Of a stretch of DNA of 64,000 bases, positions 1-10,907 are shown piece after piece (the stretch's first letter is position 1; each line of letters begins with the position of its first letter). The notes below the pieces were generated by a model. The model was not told the origin of the DNA. It was given only the letters and a program-made list of their open reading frames with translations, and did no database searches. Location of the stretch: the NCBI GenBank assembly GCA_973895155.1, contig OZ316898.1, positions 21,390,001-21,454,000 on the forward strand, in the 5' to 3' direction. The position numbers and the translations under genes are program-made. Source of the stretch: Marsupella aquatica (taxonomy: Eukaryota > Marchantiophyta).

Positions 1-406
1 TGGGCCGTCGATACACTGGCCTTCCATGGAATCGAGAAGGAGAAGAACGAGAGCAATGGACTTTGAAAGAAACAATAGTATGTTTACAAGGGGCTTGGAT
101 TTCCTGTTATTGGTCCTCTTGACGGTACCAGTCGCCGACTGAAAGCCAAATGACACTATGGCGGAAACGACAAATATCAAACGGAAACTTCAAACGTGTT
201 TTTTGGGGAGCGTCGGGCGCTAGTTAAACAAGGAGAGGAACCCACACAAAGGACGTTACTAAAGACCACATTAACCATTGAATGGAAGGGGCAACCTCCA
301 TCTAACTCAATTCATATTTAATAAATTCAATAGCGCCGGCGCTACAAAAACCAAGGGCATACTCGTACAGTTGGGAGGAAGTTTGACCTGATAGAGGAGA
401 AAATTG
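1..406. other. 3' flank of the methyltransferase-like pseudogene; no gene
   Basis: I see no credible coding region here. The only structure is two GC-rich palindromes that match ones in the introns of the neighbouring pseudogene (see the entry for 209-344). Confidence 0.5.
209..344. repeat. Two copies of the AGCGCC/GGCGCT palindrome
   Basis: AGCGTCGGGCGCTA lies at 209-222 and the perfect 14-bp palindrome TAGCGCCGGCGCTA at 331-344. Three further copies lie in the two introns of the adjacent pseudogene. The core is TAGCG-C(C/T)-(spacer)-GGCGCTA. Such perfect symmetry at five sites within 2.2 kb suggests a short dispersed hairpin repeat or protein-binding site. The function is unknown. Confidence 0.6.
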
Positions 407-1476
407 CTACCCTTCAGTGTCATATTCTGAGCTCTCATTCTGGGAGCTATGAGATCTGTCGGTTGACTCTGCCTCATCATCAATATACTTGCTTCTAGAA
501 ACATCATCTACGTAGGGGTTCCTCATGAACTTCCTGTCTACTCCCCTAAGAAGCCTAAGTCCTTTTGTTTCCCAGCAGAGCGTTCTAAATTTCTCTACCT
601 TCCTCGCGACGTTCTCAGCGTATGATGGCAACACAAACGGCTTCTCAGGAGTGATGATTACATTTTGAGCCACTTTCCTCCGGAGTTGAAACCGTTTTCT
701 TTGGTTCCATTCTGATCTGCTCAAAAGAGAATCGGAAGATAAAGAGGAAGTAAGTACTTAACAGATAGAACCGGTGGAATTGATGGTTAGCCAACAATTG
801 AAAGGATAAAGGAGCTTATGAGAGACGAAAATTACTCGGAAGACTCTTCGCTGTCCTCCGTTGACCCATCATGTCGGGTTTTCTCTTTCCCGCCATCATT
901 GACATCCTCAGGAACATCATCTTTTGGCGTCCCATCATCTTCGTCCGAATCAAAATTGAGGACAGATCTAAGTCTATCTTTCTTTTTTCGTCCGGTTATT
1001 TGAGGAGGGGGAGGTTGTGTCTCCAAAGGTTTGGGAGAAATGAGATCCAAAAAAATCCTCGAAGCGGTCTCAACAAACTCCCGATGATTTTCTAACCCGA
1101 TGACAAAACGGCCTGAGTAATCCCCAGCAATGAACGTACTACCTGAGCCGACGGTCCAATCAATTACAATATTCTTAGGTATCGTAAAGAGTTCAAGGAC
1201 AGTTTGCATAAAACCAACCGGTAGTCGAGAATTCCCAGTAAAATGGAGTTCAGGACAATGATCTTCCTTCAAAGATTGTAGCCCAATAAGGTTTGAGATT
1301 GAAGGATCTTCAGCGCTAGATAACGGCTTGAATCTTGGATCCTTTGGGACCTTTCCTTTAAAAGAAACCCGACAAAATATATCCAGTCTAAGAGTGAAGA
1401 CCTGCAAAAGTTGACAAACCAACTGGATTTTAAAAATCTGTTATTCATGAGAGAAGACCTTCTAAGAAAGAAAGAG

Positions 1477-1491
1477 TAGCGTCGGGCGCTA
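1477..1491. repeat. GC-rich palindrome inside intron 2
   Basis: TAGCGTCGGGCGCTA sits in the 107-bp intron 1402-1508 of the methyltransferase-like pseudogene. It is one mismatch from a perfect inverted repeat. Confidence 0.6.
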
Positions 1492-1797
1492 GTATAGAGA
1501 ACATTTACCTGGACATCTGTCTTGGATCTGTACATTGGGACAGACATGAAAACATTGTGCGTATTGATGCACGTGAACTTCTTGGATTGCTGACATGCAG
1601 AAATGACCTGGGAAATCTGGTCGTGGTCATCCAAGTATAAGATAGCGAGCATGCCGTCATCGGAAGGAAAGGGTCCATCGCCCGAAAGAATGATTCGGCT
1701 GCTGTGTGGTCTGTGACATTCCATTTCGGGACCCGACGGTCAACAATTGTGGGTTTCAAACCAATTGGGAGATAGATGAAACCCACATTCACCCCAA

Positions 1798-1866
1798 ATG
1801 ATCGTTCCTTCCCACCTCGAATGATCGTTCCTTCCCACCTCGAATGATCGTTCCTTCCCACCTCGA
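1798..1866. repeat. 23-bp minisatellite, three exact tandem copies, inside an exon
   Basis: A 23-bp unit beginning ATGATCGTTCCTTCC is repeated three times without change. Three units make 69 bp, so the reading frame of the exon survives while each unit is read in a different frame. Confidence 0.9.
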
Positions 1867-2291
1867 TTCCTTTATCTCTACACCCCAACTTGATCAAATC
1901 CTTACCCCACTTCTCAGCGTCTGAGACCCAATCTGGCTTCTCTTCCTTACTAAATGCACTATCAATGAATTCTGCCAAGCTTGATTCGACCATACAGTGT
2001 CTTCCGAGTTTAGTCTTGAAAGTCCCCACATCCCGTTGGATACCGGCCCCAGAAGCATTATCTCGCGATGATTCCCAGACATCGATGGTCCTTTTCTTCT
2101 TCTTCTTCTTTGTGCTTGTAGCATCCACAGGAACTATAACCTTCCCCTTCTCAACGGGGGTGATGGGGTCTGGATTGGCACCAGTGTTGGCCTCAGAGAC
2201 TTCTGGTGTTGCATCGACTATTGTGTCATCCGTGGCGGCATCAGATTTTCGACCACCTACCAAAAAACGGTGTCAATCACAGAAAGAGTGT

Positions 2292-2379
2292 TAGCGCCAG
2301 GCGCTGACTAAACACCCACATTAATTTTGGGAAATAAGACACATTAAACTTACGACACATGATAGCGCCAGGCGCTAAC
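2292..2379. repeat. Two GC-rich palindromes inside intron 1
   Basis: TAGCGCCAGGCGCT lies at 2292-2305 and TAGCGCCAGGCGCTA (perfect around a central A) at 2365-2379. Both are within the 158-bp intron 2257-2414. They are the cleanest copies of the motif seen at 209, 331 and 1477. Confidence 0.7.
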
Positions 2380-3075
2380 AAAGAAGGAAATCGGAAGAAG
2401 GAGGTGTAGCTTACGTTTTTTCCCAGACTTGGCACTAGCACTTGCCACATGGGCATCCGCCTTGGCTTTGGCTCTTGGTTTACGGCTTTGATCAACATGA
2501 ACCACTGTGGTTTTGCATTTTTTTTGCAACTCAGTCGTCGACGAGTTGACGTCCCCCTCAATTCCTTGCTTCATGTCGGAGACAAATTGTCTTGGAACTT
2601 GGGATTTAGACAGTTTATGGAAAGCATCCTTCTCAGTGTCGTCAAAAGGAGAATCCCATCTGTCGGTGTCAAGGTACCAAGGGCAGTGAATTCTCTCCCA
2701 CTCGGACAATTTCCTCGGTGGAAGTATACCCTCAGCAGGATACATCGAATACAGTTCGGCCAAAATGTCTCCATCTATGCAGATGACCCAATTCTGGAAA
2801 GCAGTTGGGTAAGCCCAAAAATAGTCAGGCTTCACAATCTCCATGTGCATGAAGAAACGATAGACATATCATTTCACGCGCTTTTGATTCTTGAGTGTGT
2901 AGTCTTCCTTGTCCGGGTACTTGGACATCCACATTGTATTGAAAAACTTACCTTTCACTGCATCCCCAAATTTTTTGAAATCATTGCACACTATTTCAAC
3001 GAGTGAATCATAAAACTCACACTTCCATTCCTCCAATCGATTGGAAGGAATTATTTCACTGATTTGCTGGAGGGC

Positions 3076-3893
3076 TGTGGTGCGTCCCATGGCTCCCTAA
3101 TCCCAAGAAACCCCTCTTCTCAAGCCGATTCCCGCGGGTTTCGCGCTTGGCGAGGCCGTTTCCGCGGCTTAGCGGCATGGGACGCTGCTAACCTTCTACT
3201 ACTACTATTAACATTTTACACACATATACTGGACAGATCCTTCATCGGGTCATGAGATACGTAGCCGGCCTAATCTAGGCCTTCCCCTGTCTTCCCCTCC
3301 GTCTTGTTAGGTATGTTTGGATTCCGCCGCCGGAATGATCCCCAATAGGCTTGGTTAAGCCGCTAAGACCTCTCTCAGCTCGACACATCCAACTCTCACT
3401 CCCCTGCTTACTTTCCTTCCTTTTGGTTGATGTGGGCACTCTTCACACAAGTTAATGCGACACACAAATAGCAAAATGACTCATTCTGACTGAGTCATAC
3501 CATGCACTTGCCATACAAACAGTACATCTCATACACAAGCTCTGCGAACTAAGCCGTGAGGCCAACTCTATTCAGCACTTAGGCATGAGGAAACATGAAT
3601 ATACACAAGGGTCACTGTATGACTAACCGAGAGCTTCTCGTACTACTTGATCCCAGCCCGGCTGGTGCAAACTAAAAACTTGCTAAAGAAGAGGCCCTGA
3701 GCTCCCCGCTGCCCAGGTACTTATCCTGGTAGTGGATCCACCATTCTTTGCATCGTAAGCCTAATCTACTTAACAGTAATCTACTTGCCCAAATCTACCT
3801 ATGTACAGCAAGGCAGGAGCACAAGTGTTGCTCCTACCAGTGGGACCGCAATCCCCCTAAGCTAAGTGTCAGGGCCGCTCCTGGTCCTGATCC
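3076..3893 (-). other. Non-coding 3' region of coiled-coil element copy 1
   Basis: No ORF is supported. The stretch is nearly identical, in inverse orientation, to 19913-20824. It includes a short (TAG)n run near 3195-3215 and a conserved end at 3076. Confidence 0.6.
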
Positions 3894-6171
3894 TTATCCT
3901 AAACTTGGAGATCCGCGCCCGCCCTGCCCACTCACGCCTCCTCCCTCCACGTCCGCCCTCCCTAAAAGGAACGGCGCCTTTGCACCGTCACGACACCGGT
4001 GGTGGATCCTTAATGGACGCCCCAACGCTTCCTCCTCAGCCACTGTCGTAGGCTCATTCCCTGACAGATTACCTGCCCTTGACTGAGTCAACTCTCCATC
4101 GGCCTGACTGGGTCCACCATCGGCGTCGACATCGGCTCGGGAATCGGTTACGGCCTCAGCCTCGGCTACGGTCTCCCCGGCCTGCTCAAGAGGCGGATCT
4201 GGAATATCGGCCTCGTTACTGAGTAGTTCGGCTTGGGCCGCACCACCCCCACCTGTGATGATAGCGGGATCTATTGTTGTATTCATGCCGGAGGATGGTG
4301 CTGGTTCTACCTCTTTGGTCACCACGGCTTGCGGAGTCGGATTACTCCTTGACCCTGAAGGTTTCCGCTTTTTCTTCTTTTCTGGTTCGGCAGCTGGTCC
4401 CTTCCCCTTCCCACTTACTTCCGGCACTGGTGCAGTTGGCGCGGCTTTTTCTTCGGCCAGTACCACTCCTGGTAACTTGGTTGCCCCAATTGGAGTTGGG
4501 CCTGATGAAGACAAGCACTTAAATACTGCGGCTTGTTTCTTCAGCCGCTCCGTTTGGTTGTCGGCCCGCCGCTGGAGGTTCTCCATCTTCCTCGTGATTT
4601 CCTCCAACTCCTCTTGGGTCTCATCCAGGTCCTTGCGTGCCTCCTCTAGTTCCTTCTGGGCTTCCTCCCGTTCTTGTTTCAAGGTAGTCCTCTCCTCCCG
4701 GGTTGCTCTTAGCTCCTTGTCGAGCTCTGCAATGATGACAGACTCCATCTGGTTCATCTTGGCGTAAGTCTGTTCGAGCATCTCGTCCTTCTCCCCCTAG
4801 GTCGGCCTTGAAGCTGGCCGTCAGGGACGCAAGCTCCTGCTGCAACACCATAATCCCTTGATAGGATTTCCCTAACTCGGCCTCCTTCTGCTCAAGGGCT
4901 CCGCGGATTTTCTCGAGCTCCCCCTTTAACGCCCATTCCTTTCTTTGGGTCTCCGCCATGGCCCGGCTGTTGGCTGTTATGTGGGCCTCCTCTGTATTCT
5001 TCAGCTCTTGCTTCCACTTCTCCCTCTCTTTGATTGTGTCGGCCAACTCTCCCTGCGTCTGAGCCAGTTTATCCTTGATATTCTGATTATCAGCCTGCGC
5101 GGTGTCCAACTGCCCCTGCATGATGTTCAGCTCATGCCGTTTAATCCGCAGTTCATCTTGGGCTTTCTTGGCCGCCCTTAGATTTTCAATCTCGGCTTCC
5201 ATCCTCCTAAGCCGCCGAATGACCTCGTCCTTCTTGCTTCTCTCTAAAGCCACCGCTTCTTCTAATTGGTGCTTCTCCAACTGCTCCCTATGGAAAAAGG
5301 GTCCTACCTCCAACTCCTCTCCAAAGATGCCGAGCGCAAGTTCCCCACACATCTCACCATACTCCATGGCTCTATTCTTAGCGTAGGTGGAGTAAGTAGA
5401 AGTGATCGGCATCGCCCATCGCGGCCTCTGCTCCCAAGCCGTCCTGCGGATCTCTTCAGTCGTGGCTAGAGGTTTGCTTCCTTTTTCGGCTAGCCGCCTG
5501 ATGTCCTCCGGCCAATCTCCTCCTGGTAAATCCTTTTCCCTAGCCAGGGCTGCCTCCTCTTCCTACCTGATTCGCTCCTGAAATTCCTGCACCGTCTGTT
5601 TTATGCCGTCGAAGCTCGGGGGAGCAACATCTGGTGGGGGAGACTCAGGGCTACTCTGCTGGTTGGGGTCCCCTCGCACTACCCTTGGAAGTGTGGGGAC
5701 AAACCGGCCACAGGTCCTTACTCCTGGAACGTGATGGTCCGACCCATAGCCGGAATTATCATGGCTGCAGTCCTCCACTGCCTCCTCTACCTCTTGGACG
5801 TCCGGCTTCTCCCTCTCCTCTTCGTCGGTAGGAGCTTCAGGCAATTCTGCCTCAGATTCGGAGCTTGAGGTTCCCACGTACATTCGAACACCTGGCTTGG
5901 ATTCCGGCCTGATTCTCTCCTTGTCTCCAGCAAAGGGGTTTTCTCTTGTGAGCCGGTGTAGGCCTACCTCTGTAGTAGTGTCCTGCATTGTGGCCGTTGC
6001 CGTTGTTGTTGCCGATGCCGATTTCTTTTCTTTCTCCAGTAGTTTCAACAGACTTTGCATGCCTGGTTGCTGCATCGGCAAGTCCTCCTTCCTGGGTCTA
6101 AACACCTGCTCGATCGTAGGGCTAACAGGTGGTTGAGGCTTCTCAGCCAATTGTATATATCTTCTCTGCAC
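3894..6171 (-). pseudogene. Long coiled-coil protein of unknown family, element-encoded, copy 1
   Basis: The reading frame runs from about 6171 to 3894 with two breaks: a TAG at 5563-5565, after which the same frame continues (acidic and alanine-rich, then the 4621-5412 segment), and an extra G in a G-run near 4795 that shifts into the 3894-4781 frame. Copy 2 has one G fewer there and is uninterrupted. The N-terminal third is acidic and proline-rich. The middle (about 5250 down to 4560) is continuous heptad-like coiled coil rich in E, K, Q and L. The C-terminal third has a basic patch (EKKKKRKPSG) and an alanine/glutamate-rich acidic tail. No enzyme motif, zinc knuckle or protease is visible. 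It could be a gag-like structural protein or a captured host gene. No ATG was found at the 5' limit, so the true start is unknown. Confidence 0.5.
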
Positions 6172-6179
6172 AGTGCGTG

Positions 6180-7345
6180 CAATGAGGCCGGTCTTCAGGC
6201 CATTTCAGGGTATTTAGGGAGCGCGGTGCATGGTCTCCTACATGTAGTGCACGGTCTCAACGTTTCAACATTTGGACTCCCACAACATTATTATTAAAAC
6301 CTTTAAACTCCGCTAGTATTGATTAGGGTGACTTACGGGTGGTTGTCGTAGGCTCCCATAACATTATTTTTTAAGTGTTCATACACCACTAGCATTCATT
6401 GTGACTCACTTGTAGTCCCGCACTCCCATAACATTTCCAATAAAAGTCTTTTGTAGCTATAACATTCATGTTGAAACCATTGGACTCCGTTAGCATCAAA
6501 AGTGTCACCATTCAATTAGGTTCGTGAGAAATACAAAGGAAACAAAGCTTGGTCAATGCTTCTAGAATTCCTATACCAGCCTTCAATCTGGTTCCTTAAT
6601 GTGCTTGTCACCTTCAAATTCCCTTCTGCATTACTGTTGGGTCGGTATTTTGGTCGAGAAGAATTGGCCTTCGAGAATTCCTGTCGGTGGCCTTCAATCT
6701 GGTCCTTGACTATGCTCGCCACCTCCAAATTCCCTTCAATCTGCATCTTGAATCTTGCGTTGCTTGGATGGCGTACTGACGTCGTCAATAATTGCAGCAA
6801 GTGATGGATTAGAGTCGTTGTTGGATGCAGTCTTCGAGCGAAGGCGTTTCCGAATGGTTGCGTTTTTTATGCTTACTGGTGGCAGTGGCGTGGCGTGGCG
6901 TGGTTTCAGGCCGAGTGTGCAGTGATGGAGCTTCTCTTCTGTACAACATCCATGGTTGCGGTATTCATGCCTTGCTACTCACCTCCATCTGTGTTGCAAC
7001 TCCATTTAGACACTCCTAGGACCCAAATCGCCTTCATTGTCCAACCCACCATACAAGACTCTTATGTAAAGGCTGTGTCTCACATGCGATGCATGGTATG
7101 TCTCCAAGTTTCAGCATATGGACTCCCACAACATTTCCGATTAAAGTGGAGGCTCCCATAACATTTCCGGTTAAACCGTAGACTCCCATAGCTTTCATGT
7201 TGAAACCTTTAAACTCCGTTAGCATCAAATGTGTCACCATTCAATTTTGGACGTGGGAAATGAGATACAAATTAAAGAAGACCAGGCTTCCTGATTGGAA
7301 CTAATTCACTTTGTACAGTTGTGATATATTATTTACTCTCTAGAC
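6180..7345. repeat. Dispersed TCCCATAACATTT repeat region
   Basis: The motif TCCCATAACATT recurs at about 6280, 6355, 6430, 7125, 7150 and 7185, with flanking words (GTTAAACCGTAGAC, CATTCATGTTGAAACC, TCAAAAGTGTCACCATTCAA) that make up the 151-bp unit at 10.9-11.6 kb. The copies here are diverged and interrupted. No gene is supported; small ORFs are incidental. Confidence 0.6.
6556..6745 (+). repeat. Two diverged copies of a roughly 120-bp repeat
   Basis: The phrase TCTAGAATTCCT...CTTCAATCTGGTTCC...CAAATTCCCTTCTG appears twice in a row here. It appears twice again at 10688-10905, again directly before the 151-bp satellite motif. The two composite blocks therefore look like duplicates of one repeat cluster. 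Confidence 0.55.
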
Positions 7346-7374
7346 TCAATTATGCTAATCCACACCCGGGTCTA

Positions 7375-7725
7375 TGCCCGATCCGCCTCAAACTCTTGGG
7401 CCCGTAATGCCAGGTGTTGTAATTCAGCTTCCTCCCGTTGTTGCTGCTCCTCAGCCTACGCCTGCCAAAAAGCTGCCTTCTGCCTTGCCTTATACTCCAC
7501 CCCTTGGCACACTTGTAGGACCTCGCGATCCGGCCGTTCCTTTGGATGTGTGGGATGTCGAGTTCCCGCTTCACGAATGTTGAATTGTGTTACCAGGTTG
7601 TCAAAATAATGGGGCCGTGATGCAGAACACGCGGCCGGTAAGTGCCTGTAGGAGAAGCAAAAACAACACTGACCGCAGATTCCTGCCCACGTAGTCGAAG
7701 AGGATAGTAGACACCTCGGAGTCAC
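7375..7725 (-). pseudogene. Remnant of a charged/coiled-coil coding region
   Basis: On the minus strand about 7610-7375 reads as a charged helix (VEYKARQKAAFWQA, a stop, then AEEQQQREEAELQHLALRA) and ends in a stop at the left. Composition resembles the coiled-coil element protein but I could not align it. At least one internal stop is present. It is unidentified; a broken piece of a gag-like or element-encoded ORF is the most likely reading. Confidence 0.3.
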
Positions 7726-8391
7726 TAAGCCATTGGGAAAATCTTGAGTGTGAATTCCACCAGAGCTGAAATGTGATGATGCTCAATACCGGAGGCTAGC
7801 TTAGCCCGAGCAAATTTACCCACCGGCGCCACAATGAACTTGATAAATTCATAGATCACCGGGTCGCCCCGTTTGATGTAGATAGATTCCAACTGCTTGA
7901 AGTCTGGTTGGTTACACGGGTCAAAGTTTGCTTTGTAGTCATTCACTACGGCGTGTTTGTCAAGTGCCTTGAGAGGAGATCTTTGGAGCAGTTGTCGTTT
8001 GATGTCTTCCCCCCAAGTTGGCGTTGAATTGAACCACAAAGAGAGCATTAGGCAGTTCGTCGTGGAGTCCCAACTTAATCTCATTCTCTTGGTTGAAAGC
8101 CGAAAGCCAATCTCTAGCCTGCCAAGAATTGAATTCCGATTCAAAGCCTAGTACCACCTTATTCCCAAAAATCCGTTGGCTACCTAGCTGTAGAATCTCC
8201 ATGGGGATGCAGAAGATTTTCTCATTGTCGGTCGTGGGAATACCAGGTGGGTTCAGATTCTTCAGGTGGACAGGTCCATGGGAGGTGGCCTCCGTTGCGT
8301 GGCAGTGGATCACATTTGTAGATTTCAATGAGGTCGGTTTAGACTTCCACTGCGAGTGGGCGCTGACCATACCGAGACAAAACTTTTTCAT
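7690..8391 (-). pseudogene. Unidentified decayed coding region
   Basis: Two overlapping minus-strand frames, 8391-7960 and 8144-7725, read as one protein broken by frameshifts near 8020 and near 7740. Visible phrases are EKIFCIPMEILQLGSQRIFG, FKQLESIYIKRGDPVIYEF and FSQWLSDSEVSTILFDYVG, the last ending near a possible GT donor at about 7680. Composition looks genuinely coding (mixed, no low complexity). I do not recognise the family. It lies upstream on the same strand as the methyltransferase-like pseudogene, beyond the coiled-coil element, so it could be that gene's missing 5' part; there is no direct proof. Confidence 0.35.
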
Positions 8392-8729
8392 ATTTTTTGA
8401 CAGAGCGTGAAAGCAGCCTTCAAACTTACTGCCACTTCTGTCGCATTATAGTTCTAGCTCTCCTGCTATCTTCCTTTGTACCCGTCTCTTCTCTCTTCTG
8501 GTTGGAATTGCTGCTCGACTTAGCATTTCCTTCATATCCTCGAGCAATGGCGGGCAATCTGCTCTCTGTAGCCACCGTACCGTAATCTATGCAAACCCAA
8601 AAAAGCTAACAAACGTCTTGCAAATAGACGAATGCTTATGGCCTCCCAAGACTGGCCAAGACACAAAAAACTGTTGAGCACCTCACGTCTTGCAATTTTC
8701 TTACAAGTTTTTGCTGGAAATCTCTTTCT
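8392..8729. other. No gene seen
   Basis: Short ORFs only, without recognisable domains. No repeats of note. Confidence 0.4.
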
Positions 8730-8937
8730 ACGATGACAGACCTTCATGGATACTTCTGTTAATCTGTGCAATTTCCAAGTGGACAGGAAAAATGAATTCA
8801 GGAATATATCAACTATGTATAACAAGTGATTGTGTAATTCTGTCAAGCATTTTGTCCATAGCTTCCGATGGCAGTTTGAGTTCAACGAGCATCACAAGTG
8901 CACTATCCGGATGGCTTGTATATAATTATGTGCTTGA
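8730..8937 (+). repeat. About 210-bp duplicated segment, copy A
   Basis: The stretch from TTTCTACGATGACAGACC to GGATGGCTTGTATATAATTATG is repeated, about 85-90% alike by eye, at 11749-11964. Copy B runs directly into the 116-bp tandem array; copy A does not. Confidence 0.7.
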
Positions 8938-9579
8938 ATGTGTGGCTGTTCTGATCATTTGCATTGATTAAAGACAAATTTTTCTCCTATCCCCAGTTCT
9001 AACTGAAAAACCCGTCATGTTAAAAGTCTGATGTCATTGGGTCCGAGGAGGAACAAGGAGTAGGGAATGTCGTCAACATGGAGCATAGTAAGTAACAAAC
9101 CCAAGCCAAGACAAAGTGGGACTGAAAGAGTGTGTGGCTCTGGCTCTCTGCTCTTCTACCACGACAAACATTTATGTGAGTGCGGGGGTGAAAAAAGATA
9201 AGTTCCATGTGTGTTTGCACTTAACTTTTTGGTTAAATACTCGCTCAACATGAGATTCTAAGTAAAAATAGACATTTGGGCTGTCCGGAACCCCCCTGCG
9301 CCTAGTTAATTTTCTTAGGGTGGGTTATCTTTTCAACTAATCCTGTTAAATCAAAAGAAAATAGGCGTAGGGTTCCTGTCGGCTCAACTCACACTCATAG
9401 TTAAATCTGATAGTTAAAATCACTAACGATCTCTAGTTAGTGTCCGTCATTTTGCGAGTACTTCACTGGAAAGTTAAGTGCCAAAAATCTTGGAACTTAA
9501 CTTTTTATAACTTGTTTCACCCTGCCATCCCGTGAGTTGTTGTGTGGCGAGGTCAACACACCCACCACAACAAAACTTT
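8938..9579. other. No gene seen
   Basis: AT-rich sequence with no credible ORF. Only incidental ORFs under 70 codons are present. Confidence 0.4.
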
Positions 9580-9940
9580 TTAGTTAGCTGCCATTTTGTT
9601 CGCTTTCAAGCTCTGAATCGATGCTTTGAGTTTGGCCCGGGCCATTGACTTGCCCCACCTACATCGTTTCTCCTTCACATAACTGTTTGCAAATTTTTTG
9701 GCCAATTCCGTGTCTTCATGCAACAGCAGAACCGAAGGTAGCTGCGCAACTTCGTAGCGAGTGGCTGAGCGAGCCACTTGAAAATTGGCATTGGAATTGT
9801 TTGAGTCCTTTTGAGCGAGCGTTGTCGCAACACCGGTTAGTCAAATTGATGAATACCTCTTCTGCTTCTTGCTCATTTGAGTTACCATGGTTGGAAGTTT
9901 CTATCGGGCCCCACAAGAGCTGTGGAATAAACCAAAGCAC
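9580..9940 (-). pseudogene. Possible gene remnant, unidentified
   Basis: Two minus-strand frames (9940-9716 and 9777-9580) each look mildly coding, with lysine/arginine-rich helices (KKFANSYVKEKRCRWGK and KASIQSLKANKMAAN). They would need one frameshift or a short intron to join. No known domain is visible, and chance ORFs remain possible. Confidence 0.2.
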
Positions 9941-10687
9941 ACTACTGATTGGAATGAGGAAATTGGGATGGGGCTGCCGGCATTATTATCTACAGTAGAA
10001 GTCTATCCTTCAATTGCTCACGACAACCATTAGAATTGCCACACAAATGCTTGTAATGCTTGTAGAGCGTTTGAAGCTCATGAGCTGCAATTCGTGTCTC
10101 AGGGGCTACGCACGCTTGATGGGAGGACTACACCAAAAGTCGGCCGAGGCAAAGCTGATGGTGGTGCACAAGAAGCACTCCAGTTCCAAATTCCAATAGG
10201 TGGCGATCCCTCACTCCAGCTAATTTAAGTTGCTTTAACTTGGGAAGTGATGTGTAATCCAACACTTGCCAATTTGATTTGGAAAATTCAAGTAGCGGAA
10301 CTGAACGTGCACAATGTTTATACTTTACGGCAATAGGTGAACATTTATGGTCTGAGCACTTTCAGTGATAATTAGGTAGGCCATAACATAGTTAAAAGCT
10401 CAAAGTTATTGAGTTGGCAATTGTCCCCACCAAAACCATTGTATGCTCTGTATTACCAATTCATTGTGCAATTAAATCTTCTTCTCTGTTGCCAAAGGCA
10501 ACGAGAATATGAAGTTGGGATAGACACAAACTGTCTCTATTCTTTTTGCAAGCACAATACTTTCGTTCGTCCCACGTTCAATGAATTTCTTCAATATGGT
10601 TTGTCTAACTAAAGTGGGAACCCACGTCCACACTTGCTTGCACTTGGCAGCAGCCTGGGAACAAGTAATTCAAATTGCCGACAGACC
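9941..10687. other. No gene seen
   Basis: No supported coding region, RNA gene or clear repeat. Confidence 0.4.
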
Positions 10688-10905
10688 CTTCCCTTCTGCA
10701 CTATGGTTGGGCTGGTATTTTAGTCGGAAAAGATTGGCTGTCTAGAATTCCTGCCGCCCACCTTCAATCTGGTTCCTTAATGTGCTCTTCACCTTCAAAT
10801 TCCCTTCTGTGCCATGGTTGGGCTGGTATTATGGTCGGGAAGTATTCATTTGGTCTTCTAGAATTCCTATTGCCCGTCTGCAATCTGGTTCTTTAATGTG
10901 CTCGT
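10688..10905 (+). repeat. Two copies of the roughly 120-bp repeat, second cluster
   Basis: Tandem copies start near 10688 and 10805, sharing TATGGTTGGGCTGGTAT and TCTAGAATTCCT with 6556-6745. They run straight into the 151-bp satellite. Confidence 0.6.
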
Positions 10906-10907
10906 CG

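Larger units (their letters stand above)
407..3075 (-). pseudogene. Beta-class (N4-cytosine/N6-adenine) DNA methyltransferase-like protein, 5'-truncated, broken
   Basis: I read four exons on the minus strand: 3075-2415, 2256-1509, 1401-836 and 716-407, with GT-AG introns 2414-2257, 1508-1402 and 835-717 whose phases agree. The last main exon holds the segment FTIPKNIVIDWTVGSGSTF followed by SGRFVIGLENHREFVE. This matches the late AdoMet-binding motif I (DPFxGSGTT...GRxxIGIE) of permuted beta-class DNA methyltransferases. An earlier stretch (FFRAMDPFLP, DDGMLAI) fits the helix and strand after catalytic motif IV, but no clear (D/S)PP(Y/W) remains. Lysine-rich and acidic linkers flank the domain. 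Lesions: an in-frame TGA near 2866-2868, a one-base frameshift near 1675, and loss of the N-terminus at 3075, where the coiled-coil element abuts. Plant 4mC methyltransferases are known from Marchantia; assignment to that group is inference. Confidence 0.6.
3076..6171 (-). mobile_element. Coiled-coil-ORF element, copy 1
   Basis: This unit reads on the minus strand: a long coiled-coil ORF (6171 to 3894), then about 0.8 kb of non-coding 3' sequence ending abruptly at 3076 with TGTGGTGCGTCCC on the plus strand. The segment 3076 to about 4848 recurs nearly unchanged and inverted at 19038-20824, with the same sharp terminus. That shared end, next to two unrelated flanks (a methyltransferase-like gene here, a gypsy integrase there), shows it is mobile. 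The TG terminus suits an LTR, and the 5' truncation of copy 2 would suit a non-LTR element. No second LTR, poly(A) tail or polymerase was found, so the class is unresolved. The right limit near 6171 is only the end of visible coding sequence. Confidence 0.55.

Noticed and set aside
2449-3006. A 185-codon plus-strand ORF opposite the methyltransferase-like exons
   Set aside because: Antisense shadow; the minus strand carries splice-consistent, motif-bearing exons.
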